From positions 3,191,501 to 3,255,500 of the forward strand of contig NZ_CP110644.1 of the NCBI RefSeq assembly GCF_026153515.1: a DNA stretch of 64,000 nt. Direction: 5' to 3'. A model generated the notes under the pieces. That model was not told the DNA's origin. It worked only from the letters and a program-made list of their open reading frames with translations, and made no database searches. Position numbers and translations under genes: made by a program. Positions 8,206 through 17,828 of the stretch are shown here, piece by piece. How positions within the stretch are numbered: the first letter of the stretch is position 1; each line of letters starts with the position of its first letter. Origin of the DNA: Pseudomonas sp. KU26590. Its GTDB lineage: Bacteria; Pseudomonadota; Gammaproteobacteria; Pseudomonadales; Pseudomonadaceae.

Positions 8206-9156
8206 ATGGATCTGCGTCAACTGGAAGCGTTCGCGGCGGTGATGTCCGCAGGGAGTGTCACTGCCGCCGGCAAGATGCTGGGCCGATCGCAGCCTTCGGT
8301 CACACGGGTCATCCAGGAGCTGGAGCAGGAACTGGGATTCGCGCTGTTTGAGCGCAGCGGTCCGAAGGTCACGCCAACCCACAAGGCGTTCATGATGTAC
8401 GGCGAGGTGGAGAGCGCGCTGCTGGGCATCCGCAACATTCGCCAGCGCGCGGCGCATATCGCTCAAGAAGAAAACCACCAGATCAAACTGGTCGCGATTT
8501 CGGCGCTGGCGGCGGGGCTGTTGCCCGCTGCGCTGGCGCGACTGCCCGAGCATCTGCGGCCGCAGCAGGTGCAACTGCAAAGCATGTCGCCGGAGAACGT
8601 GGTTCAGGCGGTGTTATCCAAGACCATGGACCTGGGCGCGGTCAGTCTGCCGCTGGAGCATCGCGGCCTGGACATTCACTGGATCGGTGAAGCGCCCTGC
8701 GTGGCAGTGCTTCGAGCAGATTCGGAACTGGCACGCCATGAGGTGTTGTCGATGGAACTGCTGTCGCAACAGACGCTGGTGACCATGGCCAATCCCTACC
8801 GCTTTCGTCGACGCATCGACAAGGCCTTCGCCGACGCAGGGGGTGGAACGCCGCGCATGCTCGACACCAACACCTCGCTGATTGCCATGCAGATGGCCCG
8901 GGCCGGGCTGGGCATTGCGCTGGTGGACCCGTTCACCGCGATGGGTGTACCGGTGGAAGGTGTGGTGGTGCGGCCCATCGCCTGCAACATCCCTTTCTTC
9001 TTTGGCCTGATTTCCGCGTTCGCCCACCCGCTGTCGGACGTTGCCCAGGCTTTGATCGAAGAAATCGCCCATTCGGCCAGACAACTGCTGCCCGACATGC
9101 TCATGCACGAGGCCGGTGCACACGATGCGCTGCTGCAGAGCATTTACGCGGAGTAG
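8206..9156 (+). CDS. LysR-family transcriptional regulator
   Basis: A 316-aa regulator. The N-terminal winged helix (MDLRQLEAFAAVMSAGSVT, ... GRSQPSVTRVIQELEQELG) covers residues 1-60, and a periplasmic-binding-like effector domain covers about 90-300. TAAGG lies upstream of the ATG. It is divergent from the HDO/methyltransferase operon, the usual arrangement for a LysR regulator and its target, so control of that operon is the first hypothesis. The ligand is unknown. Confidence 0.93.
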   Translation: MDLRQLEAFAAVMSAGSVTAAGKMLGRSQPSVTRVIQELEQELGFALFERSGPKVTPTHKAFMMYGEVESALLGIRNIRQRAAHIAQEENHQIKLVAISALAAGLLPAALARLPEHLRPQQVQLQSMSPENVVQAVLSKTMDLGAVSLPLEHRGLDIHWIGEAPCVAVLRADSELARHEVLSMELLSQQTLVTMANPYRFRRRIDKAFADAGGGTPRMLDTNTSLIAMQMARAGLGIALVDPFTAMGVPVEGVVVRPIACNIPFFFGLISAFAHPLSDVAQALIEEIAHSARQLLPDMLMHEAGAHDALLQSIYAE

Positions 9157-9212
9157 TTAACCCGCAGGGCATCTCGGCCGCGCTCAAGGTGCAGCGGCTG
9201 GGACGCTTTTTT

Positions 9213-9373
9213 GTGGGACCGGCTTCAGCCGGGAAGGGGCAGTGACTGGCGATACAGATCTGTTGGATGCATTGACGTCTTCCCGGCTAAAGCCGGTCCC
9301 ACAATTCCCGCACCGGCCGCAGTACTGGCGGTATGACCCAACGCCCGTTGCAGGACCGGCTTTATCCGGGAAG
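9213..9373. repeat. Three REP elements in the 9157-9561 gap
   Basis: Elements lie at 9213-9236 (GTGGGACCGGCTTCAGCC...), 9279-9302 (inverted) and 9350-9373 (diverged, CTTTATCCGGG). They are the same family as the 112-bp array. The rest of the 405-bp gap holds only the upstream region of the next operon; I see no gene in it. Confidence 0.85.
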
Positions 9374-9561
9374 TCAGCACGACTGACAGCCATCCAACTT
9401 TTAGCTATATCGATATGCTTTTTTGCGCGTTGCAGGAATAAGGAGCGGCTTTTAGTATTCGGTTTACGCATTCAAGGGCTTTAAGAATTCATTTTCACTG
9501 ATTCTGGAACGTTTCTTGAATCTGAACCCATGACTGCCCGATAGACTCCCGAGTACTCCCG

Positions 9562-11022
9562 ATGCCCGACACGCTTACTCCCTCAAGTCTCGCCACGCTG
9601 GAAAACCGTCTGCGTCAGGACCTGACCTGGCTCGATTTGCCCGCCAGCCCTTGGGTCAAGCCGGTTGTCAGCGAAGGCGCGGCGGTCCTGGACGTGGCGA
9701 TTATCGGCGGCGGCATGGCCGGCCTGGCCCTGGCGGCGGAGCTGAAACATGCCGGCGTGGCGGCGGTGGTGTTCGATCAGGCGCCGGCGGGCTTCGAAGG
9801 GCCGTGGGCGACCACCGCGCGGATGGAAACCTTGCGCTCGCCCAAACAACTCACCGGCCCGGCCCTCGGCCTGCCGGCGCTGACGTTCCGGGCCTGGTAC
9901 CAGGCTCAGTTCGGCAGCGAGGGCTGGGCGGCGCTGGACAAGATTCCGCGCCTGCAATGGGCTGAATACCTGCGCTGGTACCGCAAGGTCCTGGCGCTGG
10001 ACGTGCGCAACGAGCACCGGGTCAGCCATGTGGCGCCGCGTGCCGACGGGCTGGTCGAGCTGGACGTCGAAACCGCCGGCCACACCCTGCATTTGCGCGC
10101 ACGCCATGTGGTTTTGGCCACCGGACGGGACGGCCTCGGCGGGCCGTGGGTGCCGGATTTCGCCCACACACTGCCGCGCACGCTCTGGGCCCATTCGGCG
10201 GATGGCCTTCAGCCCGAGTGGTTCGAGGGCAAGCGCGTGGCGGTGGTCGGCGGCGGTGCATCGGCCATGGACAGCGCGGCCACCGCCCTCGAATCGGGCG
10301 CGAGCAAAGTGGACCTGTTGATCCGCCGCGCCGAGTTGCCGCGCGTCAATAAAGGCAAAGGCGCGGGCAACCCGGGCATGACCCACGGCTACTGGCGTCT
10401 GCCGGATGCCTGGAAGTGGCGCATCCGCAATTACCTCAACACCCAGCAGGTGCCGCCGCCACGGGGCAGCACACTGCGCGTCTCAGGCTCCGGCCGTGCG
10501 CGGTTCCTGCTCAACAGTCCGGTGGTTTCAGTTAATCAGGACCCGGCGGGCGGCGTGTGGTTGAACACCCCGACCGCACGCATCGAGGCCGACTTTGTGG
10601 TGTTCGCCACCGGTTTTCGCACGCACTTTCAGCAGCGCCCGGAGTTCGCACCGTTCGCGTCACACGTCCGTGTCTGGCGCGACCGCTTTCAGTCGCCCGC
10701 CGGGGAAAGCGACGCCGAGCTGGCGGAGCTGCCCGATCTGGGCACGTGCTTCGAGTTTCAGGAAAAGACCCCCGGCGCCTGTCCCGGCCTGGACCACATT
10801 CACTGCTTCAGTTACCCGGCAGCGTTGAGCTTTGGCGCGGTGTCCGGCGACATCCCGGCCATCAGCGAAGGCGCCAAGCGCCTGGCCCAGGCGCTGATCG
10901 GCCAGCTGTTCGTCGAGGACGTCGAGCAACATTTCGATTCGATGCGCAACTACGCCGAACCCGAGCTGTTCGGTGACGAGTGGGTGGCCGGACAACCGAC
11001 CGCCGACGAGTTGCTTCGATGA
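9562..11022 (+). CDS. FAD/NAD(P)-dependent monooxygenase-like oxidoreductase
   Basis: A 486-aa flavoprotein with two Rossmann dinucleotide sites: GGGMAGLA at 49-56 for FAD and VVGGGASAMD near 228-237 for NAD(P). The FATGFRTHF segment is typical of class B flavin monooxygenases and N-hydroxylases. There is no signal peptide, so it is cytosolic. The RBS is weak (CCCGAGTACTCCCG before the ATG), but no better start is visible. It begins an eight-gene operon and overlaps the first permease gene by ATGA. With the importer and CMD proteins downstream it probably oxygenates an imported compound. The reaction is unknown. Confidence 0.85.
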   Translation: MPDTLTPSSLATLENRLRQDLTWLDLPASPWVKPVVSEGAAVLDVAIIGGGMAGLALAAELKHAGVAAVVFDQAPAGFEGPWATTARMETLRSPKQLTGPALGLPALTFRAWYQAQFGSEGWAALDKIPRLQWAEYLRWYRKVLALDVRNEHRVSHVAPRADGLVELDVETAGHTLHLRARHVVLATGRDGLGGPWVPDFAHTLPRTLWAHSADGLQPEWFEGKRVAVVGGGASAMDSAATALESGASKVDLLIRRAELPRVNKGKGAGNPGMTHGYWRLPDAWKWRIRNYLNTQQVPPPRGSTLRVSGSGRARFLLNSPVVSVNQDPAGGVWLNTPTARIEADFVVFATGFRTHFQQRPEFAPFASHVRVWRDRFQSPAGESDAELAELPDLGTCFEFQEKTPGACPGLDHIHCFSYPAALSFGAVSGDIPAISEGAKRLAQALIGQLFVEDVEQHFDSMRNYAEPELFGDEWVAGQPTADELLR

Positions 11023-11993
11023 TCGGCTGGACGCTGCGGCGATTGACCCAGTCGTTACTGGTGGTGTTGCTGATGACGCTGGTGGTGTTCGTCGGCCTCA
11101 ATGCCATCGGCAACCCGATGGACATTCTGGTGGGCGAAGACCTCAATCAGGCCGAGCGCCTGCAAGCCATCGCGCATCTGGGCCTGGACAAGCCGCTGTG
11201 GGAGCAGTACCTGATTTTTCTCAAGGGCGCGGTGCACGGCAATCTCGGCCAGAGCTTCGTCTACCACGAGGACGCCATGCGCCTGATTCTGCAGCGCTTG
11301 CCGGCCACCTTCGAGCTGGCGTTCTGCGCGTTGTTTCTCGCCGTGGTCATCGGCGTGCCCCTGGGCATGTTTGCCGGTACCTACCCCGATCACCCGCTGT
11401 CGCGAATGATGATGGCCGTGAGCATCGTCGGTTTCTCGCTGCCGGCGTTCTGGGTCGCGCTGATGATGATCATGCTGTTCTCGATCAAGCTGGGCTGGCT
11501 GCCGGCCAGTGGCCGTGGCGAAACCCGTGAGCTGTTTGGCGTGCAATGGTCGTGGCTGACCCTTGATGGCCTGCAGCACCTGCTGCTGCCGGCGTTGAAC
11601 CTGGCGCTGTTCAAAATCTCTCTGGTGCTGCGCCTGACCCGCGCCGGCGTGCGCGAAGTGCTGCCCCAGGAATTTGTCAAATTTGCCCGGGCCAAAGGGC
11701 TCTCGCCGATGCGGGTGATGTGTATGCACGTCATGCGCAACACCATGATCCCGGTGGTGACGGTGCTGGCGATGGAACTGGGTTCGACCATCGCGTACGC
11801 CGTGGTCACCGAAAGCATCTTTTCCTGGCCCGGCGCCGGCAAGTTGATTCTGGACAGCATCAACATGCTCGATCGCCCGGTGGTGGTGGCTTATCTGATG
11901 GTCGTGGTGGTGATATTCGTGGTGCTTAACCTGATCGTCGATGGCCTGTATTACCTGCTTGATCCCCGGGTTCGCGTGGAGGGCTCGCGATGA
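11019..11993 (+). CDS. ABC importer permease, DppB/OppB type
   Basis: A 324-aa inner-membrane permease with six hydrophobic segments, starting MIGWTLRRLTQSLLVVLLM. The cytoplasmic EAA loop is EFVKFARAKGLSPMRV, which docks the ATPase. The start is the ATG at 11019, overlapping the flavoprotein stop by 4 bp; a longer reading from 10980 is not needed. It pairs with the next gene to form the channel of a peptide/nickel/opine-class importer. Confidence 0.93.
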   Translation: MIGWTLRRLTQSLLVVLLMTLVVFVGLNAIGNPMDILVGEDLNQAERLQAIAHLGLDKPLWEQYLIFLKGAVHGNLGQSFVYHEDAMRLILQRLPATFELAFCALFLAVVIGVPLGMFAGTYPDHPLSRMMMAVSIVGFSLPAFWVALMMIMLFSIKLGWLPASGRGETRELFGVQWSWLTLDGLQHLLLPALNLALFKISLVLRLTRAGVREVLPQEFVKFARAKGLSPMRVMCMHVMRNTMIPVVTVLAMELGSTIAYAVVTESIFSWPGAGKLILDSINMLDRPVVVAYLMVVVVIFVVLNLIVDGLYYLLDPRVRVEGSR

Positions 11994-12922
11994 ATGCGGC
12001 CTCCAAAGCAGCCCCAAATCCAGTGCCGTCCAATGTCGTTCTGCAGGCGCAATCGCCCTGGCGCAGGGTCGCCGTCGAATTCATGAGCTCGCCCACTGCC
12101 GTGATCGGCTTGCTGGTGCTCCTGTTTATCGTGCTGGTGGCGGTGCTGGCGCCGTGGATCGTGGTGCAGAACCCGTATGACCTGATGCAGCTCAACGTGA
12201 TGGATGCGCGGCTTGCCCCGGGCAATACCAACATGGACAGCGGTTACACCTATTGGCTGGGCACCGACGGGCAGGGCCGCGATCTGGTCTCGGCGATTCT
12301 GTACGGCCTGCGCATCAGCTTGTGGGTCGGCATCGGGTCGGCGCTGATCGCGGCGGTCATCGGCACCCTCGTCGGGTTGGTCTCGGCCTACGTCGGCGGC
12401 TGGCTGGACGCCTTGCTGATGCGCCTGGTGGACCTGCTGCTGTCATTCCCGGTGATTCTCATGGCGCTGATGATTCTGGCGTGGCTGGGCAAAGGCGTCG
12501 GCAACGTCATGCTCACGCTGATCGTGCTGGAATGGGCCTATTACGCCCGTACCGCGCGGGGCCAGGCCCTGACCGAAAGCCGCCGCGAATATGTCGATGC
12601 CGCGCGCGGGCAAGGGATCGGGCCGTGGCGCATTGTCGTCGGCCACATTCTGCCCAACTGCCTGCCGCCGTTGATTGTCATCGGCGCGCTGCAGATTGCC
12701 CGGGCGATCACCCTCGAAGCGACCCTGTCGTTCCTCGGCCTGGGCGTGCCGGTGACAGAGCCTTCGCTGGGGCTGCTGATTGCCAATGGCTTTCAATACA
12801 TGCTCAGCAACGAGTACTGGATCAGCCTGTTTCCCGGCCTGGCGCTGTTGATCACCATCGTGGCGATCAATCTGGTGGGCGACCGCCTGCGCGATGTCCT
12901 CAACCCGAGGTTGCTGCGATGA
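11990..12922 (+). CDS. ABC importer permease, DppC/OppC type
   Basis: A 310-aa second permease with an N-terminal cytoplasmic tail, a first membrane helix at about 38-60, and five more. The family signature LGTDGQGRDLVSAILYGLR follows the first loop, and the EAA loop is EYVDAARGQGIGPWRI. ATGA overlaps join it to both neighbours, so expression is coupled through the channel and ATPase genes. Confidence 0.93.
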   Translation: MNAASKAAPNPVPSNVVLQAQSPWRRVAVEFMSSPTAVIGLLVLLFIVLVAVLAPWIVVQNPYDLMQLNVMDARLAPGNTNMDSGYTYWLGTDGQGRDLVSAILYGLRISLWVGIGSALIAAVIGTLVGLVSAYVGGWLDALLMRLVDLLLSFPVILMALMILAWLGKGVGNVMLTLIVLEWAYYARTARGQALTESRREYVDAARGQGIGPWRIVVGHILPNCLPPLIVIGALQIARAITLEATLSFLGLGVPVTEPSLGLLIANGFQYMLSNEYWISLFPGLALLITIVAINLVGDRLRDVLNPRLLR

Positions 12923-13932
12923 GCCTGCCTGAACTCAGTGCCGCGTTGATGTCAGCGCGAACGCCGACGCTGGAGGTGCGCGATCTGTGTACTTCGTTCT
13001 ACACCCGCGCAGGCGTGTTGCCGGCGGTGCGGGATGTGTCCTTACGGGTCGCGCCCGGCAGGATTCTCGGTCTGGTGGGCGAGTCAGGTTCGGGCAAATC
13101 CGTAACCGGCTTTTCCATCCTCGGCCTGGTCGACGCGCCCGGCCGGATCAGCGGCGGGCAAGTGCTCTTCAAGGGGCTCGACCTGACCCAGCTCAGTGCG
13201 GCGGGCTTGCGGGAACTACAGGGCAACCGCATCGCGATGATCTTCCAGGACCCAATGATGACGCTGAATCCGGTGCTGCGGGTCGACACGCAAATGATCG
13301 AGGCGGTGCGTGCCCATCGTACCGTCAGCAAGCGCGAAGCCCGCGCCCATGCCGGCCGGACCCTGGCGCTGATGGGCATTCCCAGCCCGGAAGAACGCCT
13401 GCGTGCCTACCCGCATCAGTTGTCCGGCGGCATGCGTCAGCGGGTGGCGATTGCCATTGCGCTGCTGCATGCCCCGGATCTGATCATTGCCGACGAGCCG
13501 ACCACGGCGCTGGACGTGACCATCCAGGCGCAGATCCTCAGCGAAGTGCAAAAGCTGGTGCGCGAGCAGGGCACCTCGCTGATCTGGATCACCCACGACC
13601 TGTCTGTGGTCGCCGGCCTGGCCGATGACGTGGCGGTGATGTACGCCGGGCGCATCGTCGAGCAGGGGTCGGTGGCCGATGTGCTGGACCGTCCGCAACA
13701 CCCTTACACCCAAGGCCTGATCGACAGCCTGCCGAGCCGCAACAAGCGTGGCCAGCGCCTGCGACAGATCCCCGGCATGGCGCCGGACCTGCTGTCGATG
13801 CCGACCGGTTGCGCGTTTGCCGCGCGCTGCTCGCGAGCCTCGTCGGTCTGTGCTGAAGAACCGCCGGAGCGCGAAATCGCGCCCGGCCAGACCGTCCGTT
13901 GTTTTCATCCGGGAGCCGCCGATGCGCAGTGA
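12919..13932 (+). CDS. ABC importer ATPase, DppD/OppD type
   Basis: A 337-aa ATPase. Walker A is GESGSGKS, the signature is LSGGMRQR, and Walker B is [12 protein letters not shown]. The C-terminal oligopeptide-transporter extension has the cysteine cluster typical of this class ([15 protein letters not shown]), which often binds an iron-sulphur cluster in Dpp/Opp ATPases. The start is chosen at the ATG at 12919, which overlaps the permease stop; the frame is open for more than 600 bases upstream but that part is antiparallel to permease coding sequence. Confidence 0.93.
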   Translation: MSLPELSAALMSARTPTLEVRDLCTSFYTRAGVLPAVRDVSLRVAPGRILGLVGESGSGKSVTGFSILGLVDAPGRISGGQVLFKGLDLTQLSAAGLRELQGNRIAMIFQDPMMTLNPVLRVDTQMIEAVRAHRTVSKREARAHAGRTLALMGIPSPEERLRAYPHQLSGGMRQRVAIAIALLHAPDLIIADEPTTALDVTIQAQILSEVQKLVREQGTSLIWITHDLSVVAGLADDVAVMYAGRIVEQGSVADVLDRPQHPYTQGLIDSLPSRNKRGQRLRQIPGMAPDLLSMPTGCAFAARCSRASSVCAEEPPEREIAPGQTVRCFHPGAADAQ

Positions 13933-14932
13933 ATCCTCGCCTCTGATCGAGCTGCGCCAGGTCAGCAAAACCTTCGGCAAAGCGGCGGACAGCTCGGTCC
14001 AGCGCCTGCTGCAACGCCTGCACGTCACCCGTCCACGGCCGGTGACCCACGCCGTCGACAAGGTGGACCTGCGCATTCAGCGCGGTGAAGTGGTGGGGCT
14101 GGTCGGCGAGTCCGGCTGCGGCAAGTCGACCCTCGGGCGCATGGTCGCGGGCCTGCTGCCGGTGTCGTCCGGCACTGCGCTGGTGGACGGCCAGGCGCGG
14201 GACAGCCTGACGCCAGAAGAACGCCACGCCGTACGTTTGAAAGTGCAGATGATCTTTCAAGACCCGTCTTCGAGCCTGAACCCGCGCCTGCGCGTGGACC
14301 GCATCGTCGGCGAGGGCGCGCTGTTGCACGGCCTGACCGACAAACAGGGTTTCGACGATTACGTCAGTGCCCAACTGCAGCGCGCCGGGCTCAGCCCGCA
14401 ACTGCGCCAGCGCTACCCGCACCAGTTCAGCGGCGGCCAGCGTCAGCGCATCGGCATCGCCCGGGCACTGGCGGTGCAGCCGGAACTGTTGGTCTGCGAC
14501 GAGTCGGTGGCTGCGCTGGACGTGTCGATTCAGGCGCAGATCCTCAACCTGTTCATGGACCTGCGCGACGAACTGGGGCTGACCTATCTGTTCATCAGCC
14601 ATGACCTGGGCGTGGTCGAGCACCTGTGCGATCGCGTGGTGGTCATGTACCTCGGCCGGGTGGTGGAAAGCGCCTCGGTGGACGATCTGTTCGCCCGCGC
14701 CAATCATCCCTACACCCAGGCGCTGTTGGCGCAGATCCCGCGTTTCGATGTGCGCAGTACCCGTTATGACGCGATCAAAGGGGAAATCCCCAGCCCGCTG
14801 AACCCGCCCGCCGGGTGTCATTTCCACCCTCGCTGCCCGTATGCCACGGCGCGCTGCCGCGAGGAAGTTCCAGCCCTCAGGGAGGTTTCGCCGAACCACC
14901 TGAGTGCGTGTCACCTCAACGATCTTTCATGA
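13922..14932 (+). CDS. ABC importer ATPase, DppF/OppF type
   Basis: A 336-aa ATPase. Walker A is GESGCGKST, the signature is FSGGQRQR, and Walker B is LLVCDESVAALD, where the usual Pro after DE is Ser. The C-terminal cluster GCHFHPRCPYATARC is the second Fe-S-type extension. The start [13 protein letters not shown] overlaps the previous gene by 11 bp. A longer upstream reading lies inside that gene and is rejected. Confidence 0.93.
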   Translation: MRSESSPLIELRQVSKTFGKAADSSVQRLLQRLHVTRPRPVTHAVDKVDLRIQRGEVVGLVGESGCGKSTLGRMVAGLLPVSSGTALVDGQARDSLTPEERHAVRLKVQMIFQDPSSSLNPRLRVDRIVGEGALLHGLTDKQGFDDYVSAQLQRAGLSPQLRQRYPHQFSGGQRQRIGIARALAVQPELLVCDESVAALDVSIQAQILNLFMDLRDELGLTYLFISHDLGVVEHLCDRVVVMYLGRVVESASVDDLFARANHPYTQALLAQIPRFDVRSTRYDAIKGEIPSPLNPPAGCHFHPRCPYATARCREEVPALREVSPNHLSACHLNDLS

Positions 14933-14987
14933 ACGCGCCCCTCGAAGTGCGTCCTGAACCCCAGCCATTGCGTACAAGGAATCTCCC

Positions 14988-16553
14988 ATGCAACCACGTG
15001 TTCGCTCACTGATCGCCACGGCACTGCTGCTGGCCGCCGGCGGTGCGTCGGCCCAAGACCTGCGGATCGGTTACGCCGACCCGGTCTCGTCCCTCGACCC
15101 GCAACTGAACAACTACGCCGGCGACCGCTCGGTGGCGCTGCACGCCTTCGAATCCCTGGTCAATCGCCACGATGACAAAACCCTGCCGGGCCTGGCCAAG
15201 AGCTGGAAAGTCGTGGACCCGACCACCTGGCAGTTCGACCTGCGCGACGACGTCAAGTGGCAGGACGGCACGCCGCTGACCGCCGATGATTTCGTGTTCT
15301 CCTTCGAACGCGCGCGCAACGTGCCCGGCAGCGTCGCCTCGTATGCCGGCGCCATGCGCACGGTCGAGTCGGTCAGCGCGAAAGACGCCCACACGCTGAT
15401 CATCAAGACCCGCTCGCCGAACGCCAATCTGCTGCCTGACGTCGATTCGATCTACATCGTCAGCCGCCACGCCGGGGCGAACGCCAGCAGCGCCGATTAC
15501 AACGCAGGCAAGGCGCTGATCGGCACCGGGCCGTACCGCTTCGTGTCCTACGTGCCGGGTGACCGCACGATCTTCGCGCGCAATGACAGTTACTGGGGCG
15601 GCAAGCCGACCTGGGACAAGGTCGATTTTCGCTTCATCGCCAACGCCGCCAACCGCACCGCCGCGCTGCTGGCCGGCGACGTGGACGTGATCGACAAGGT
15701 CTCGCCAACGGATGTTGAGCGGTTGCGCAAGACCCCGAGCGTCAACGTGTTTGCCTATCAGGGGCTGCGCGCGCTGCTTATCCAGCCGAGTTTCCGCGAA
15801 GGCCCTAACGAGTTCATCCGCGACAACGCCGGCAAGCCGCTGGCGGAAAACCCGCTGCGTGACGTGCGCGTGCGCAAGGCGCTGTCCCTGGCGATCAACC
15901 GCCAGGCCATCGACGAACGCATCATGCAAGGCACCGTGACCGAGGCCAATCAGTGGATGCCGGCCAACACCTTCGGCTACAACCCACAGGTGAAGAACAT
16001 TCCCTACGACGTCAAGCAGGCCAAGGAACTGCTGGCTCAGGCGGGCTTTCCCGAGGGCTTCCAGTTGACCGTGCACGTGCCGGGCGACCGTTACCCGCAG
16101 GCGCCGGAAGCGATGCAGGCGGTGGCGCAGTTCTGGTCGCGGATCGGCGTCAAGGTGCAGCTCGAAGTACTACCGTGGGCGGTGTATGCCGGCAAGGCCA
16201 ACAAGAATGAACTGGCGATCAGTGTCATCGCCTGGGGCAATGGCACCGGTGAAGCGGCTTACGCGCTGACCAACATTCTCACCACGGTCGACAGCAGCAA
16301 GGGGCAGGGCGCCTCGAACTGGGGTCATTACAGCAACCCGCTGGTGGACAAGGCGCTGGTCGACTCAACCGCTGAGTTCGACGAAGCCAAGCGTCGGCAG
16401 ATTCTCGAGGACTCGGTGAAGGTGGTCAGCGACGACGTCGGCATCATCCCGCTGTTCCATTACCAGAACATCTGGGCGGCGCGTAAGGGCCTGAAGGTCG
16501 AGCCGCTGGTGAGCGACCGCACGGCCGCGACCATGGTCACCGAGCAACCGTGA
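14988..16553 (+). CDS. ABC importer substrate-binding protein, SBP family 5
   Basis: A 521-aa periplasmic receptor with a signal peptide (LIATALLLAAGGASA, then QDLRIGY) and the family-5 pattern YADPVSSLDPQL, ALHAFESLV, and LAINRQAID. AAGGA lies 8 bases before the ATG. It is the receptor for the four ABC genes before it. From memory it resembles the KPN_01854 group of family-5 receptors, found with CMD-domain proteins and flavin enzymes; this should be confirmed by an HMM. The ligand is unknown. Confidence 0.9.
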   Translation: MQPRVRSLIATALLLAAGGASAQDLRIGYADPVSSLDPQLNNYAGDRSVALHAFESLVNRHDDKTLPGLAKSWKVVDPTTWQFDLRDDVKWQDGTPLTADDFVFSFERARNVPGSVASYAGAMRTVESVSAKDAHTLIIKTRSPNANLLPDVDSIYIVSRHAGANASSADYNAGKALIGTGPYRFVSYVPGDRTIFARNDSYWGGKPTWDKVDFRFIANAANRTAALLAGDVDVIDKVSPTDVERLRKTPSVNVFAYQGLRALLIQPSFREGPNEFIRDNAGKPLAENPLRDVRVRKALSLAINRQAIDERIMQGTVTEANQWMPANTFGYNPQVKNIPYDVKQAKELLAQAGFPEGFQLTVHVPGDRYPQAPEAMQAVAQFWSRIGVKVQLEVLPWAVYAGKANKNELAISVIAWGNGTGEAAYALTNILTTVDSSKGQGASNWGHYSNPLVDKALVDSTAEFDEAKRRQILEDSVKVVSDDVGIIPLFHYQNIWAARKGLKVEPLVSDRTAATMVTEQP

Positions 16554-16621
16554 TTCTGTATGTTCCCGCTGCGATGTTGCTTCGCGGCGGGGCGTCGTCC
16601 CATTCACTGTCAGGAAACGTC

Positions 16622-17170
16622 ATGTCCTTGAACCCGTCACACCCGCTGGACACTGCGCCGGGCGTCGCGCCCGATGTGCTTGACCGCCTGCTCGGCATCT
16701 CGCCGGGCTCGAATCTTCACGCTGTTCGTCATGCCCGCGACAAGGTCGCATCCGCCACCCAGGGCAGTCAGGATTTGTTCTTCGCCCCTGAGCTGCCGGG
16801 CAATCTGCCGCTGACCGAACGCCTGTGGGTGGCGTATTACGCTGCCCATCTGACGCCCCACCCGACGCTCGCCGCGCATTATCTGGCGCAGCTGCACACA
16901 CAGGGTGTGGATGCGTTGAGCGTGGCCAGCGTCGACTCCGGCGTACTGTGTGAGGTGAGCGACCCTCGATTGCGCGGCATTCTGGCGTTCACTCGCACGC
17001 TGATCGAGTCGCCGGTCCATGGCGATCAAGGGGCCTTGCAAGCGCTGCAAAATGTCGGGCTGAGCACTGAGGAAATCGTCGTGCTGGCGCAACTGGTTGC
17101 GTTCATGTCCTATCAAGTGCGTCTGGCCGCAGGGCTGGGTGCGTTGCTTTCCGCCGGAGAAGCCCCATGA
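16622..17170 (+). CDS. CMD-domain protein (Avi_7170-like)
   Basis: A 182-aa carboxymuconolactone-decarboxylase/AhpD-fold protein, mainly helical. The usual CxxC redox pair is missing, so it may be a structural or partner subunit of the next gene's product. The start is the ATG at 16622 with AGGAAA upstream. It overlaps the following gene by ATGA. The paired arrangement matches the Avi_7170/Avi_7169 families as I remember them. Function unproven. Confidence 0.75.
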   Translation: MSLNPSHPLDTAPGVAPDVLDRLLGISPGSNLHAVRHARDKVASATQGSQDLFFAPELPGNLPLTERLWVAYYAAHLTPHPTLAAHYLAQLHTQGVDALSVASVDSGVLCEVSDPRLRGILAFTRTLIESPVHGDQGALQALQNVGLSTEEIVVLAQLVAFMSYQVRLAAGLGALLSAGEAP

Positions 17171-17754
17171 GCGAGCCGATTCGCGACAACGGATTCACCA
17201 ACGAGGTACTCGGCTGGAAGGCCTGGCTGCCGACGGTTGATTTGAACAGCGCTAGCGCGGAGCAGATCGCGGTGCTCGAAGAGAGCCATCCCCAGGCCAA
17301 GACGTCGGACTACTACCTGACCCTGGCCCACCACCCGGACATTCTTCGCCAGCGTTCCCAGGCGTTCAACGCGATCATGTACGCGCCGGGCGGGCTGTCC
17401 CGTGCCGAGCGTGAACTGGCGAGCACCGTGGTCTCGTGCGTCAACCGCTGCGTGTACTGCGCCTCGGTGCATGCCCAGCGTTTTGAGCAATTGGCCAAGC
17501 GTAACGACGTGATCCGCGAGGTCTTCGCCGACCCTGCGACGGCGGGCACAAACGAGCGGGAAAAAGCCATCGTGCGGTTTGCGATCGACCTGACCCTGAC
17601 CCCGGGCTCGATCGATGTCAGCCACATCAAAGCGCTGCGTGAACAGCGCCTGGACGATGGGCAGGTGCTGGATTTGATCCACGCGATCTCGATCTTCGCC
17701 TGGGCCAACCGCCTGATGCTGAATCTGGGTGAGCCGGTGTTTCCGGCGGATTAA
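17167..17754 (+). CDS. Alkylhydroperoxidase (AhpD)-like CMD protein (Avi_7169-like)
   Basis: A 195-aa AhpD-fold protein with the redox motif CVYCASVHAQRF, i.e. CxxC followed by the conserved His, so peroxide or disulphide chemistry is plausible. ATGA overlap couples it to the preceding CMD gene. As the last gene of the operon it may detoxify peroxide made by the flavin enzyme or act directly on the imported compound. Confidence 0.85.
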   Translation: MSEPIRDNGFTNEVLGWKAWLPTVDLNSASAEQIAVLEESHPQAKTSDYYLTLAHHPDILRQRSQAFNAIMYAPGGLSRAERELASTVVSCVNRCVYCASVHAQRFEQLAKRNDVIREVFADPATAGTNEREKAIVRFAIDLTLTPGSIDVSHIKALREQRLDDGQVLDLIHAISIFAWANRLMLNLGEPVFPAD

Positions 17755-17828
17755 CGCTGATAGATGAATGCGGCTGTTGGGGTGGGGTGGCGCTCTGACC
17801 CCTCGCTGTCGTTCAGCGAACGCATGAC

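Noticed and set aside
12253..12918. N-terminal extension of the DppD-type ATPase
   Set aside because: The frame overlaps the whole preceding permease gene; the family start and the ATGA overlap support 12919.
13589..14914. 441-aa minus-strand ORF across the two ABC ATPases
   Set aside because: It is antisense to genes with intact Walker motifs and has an Arg/His/Gln-rich composition typical of shadow frames.
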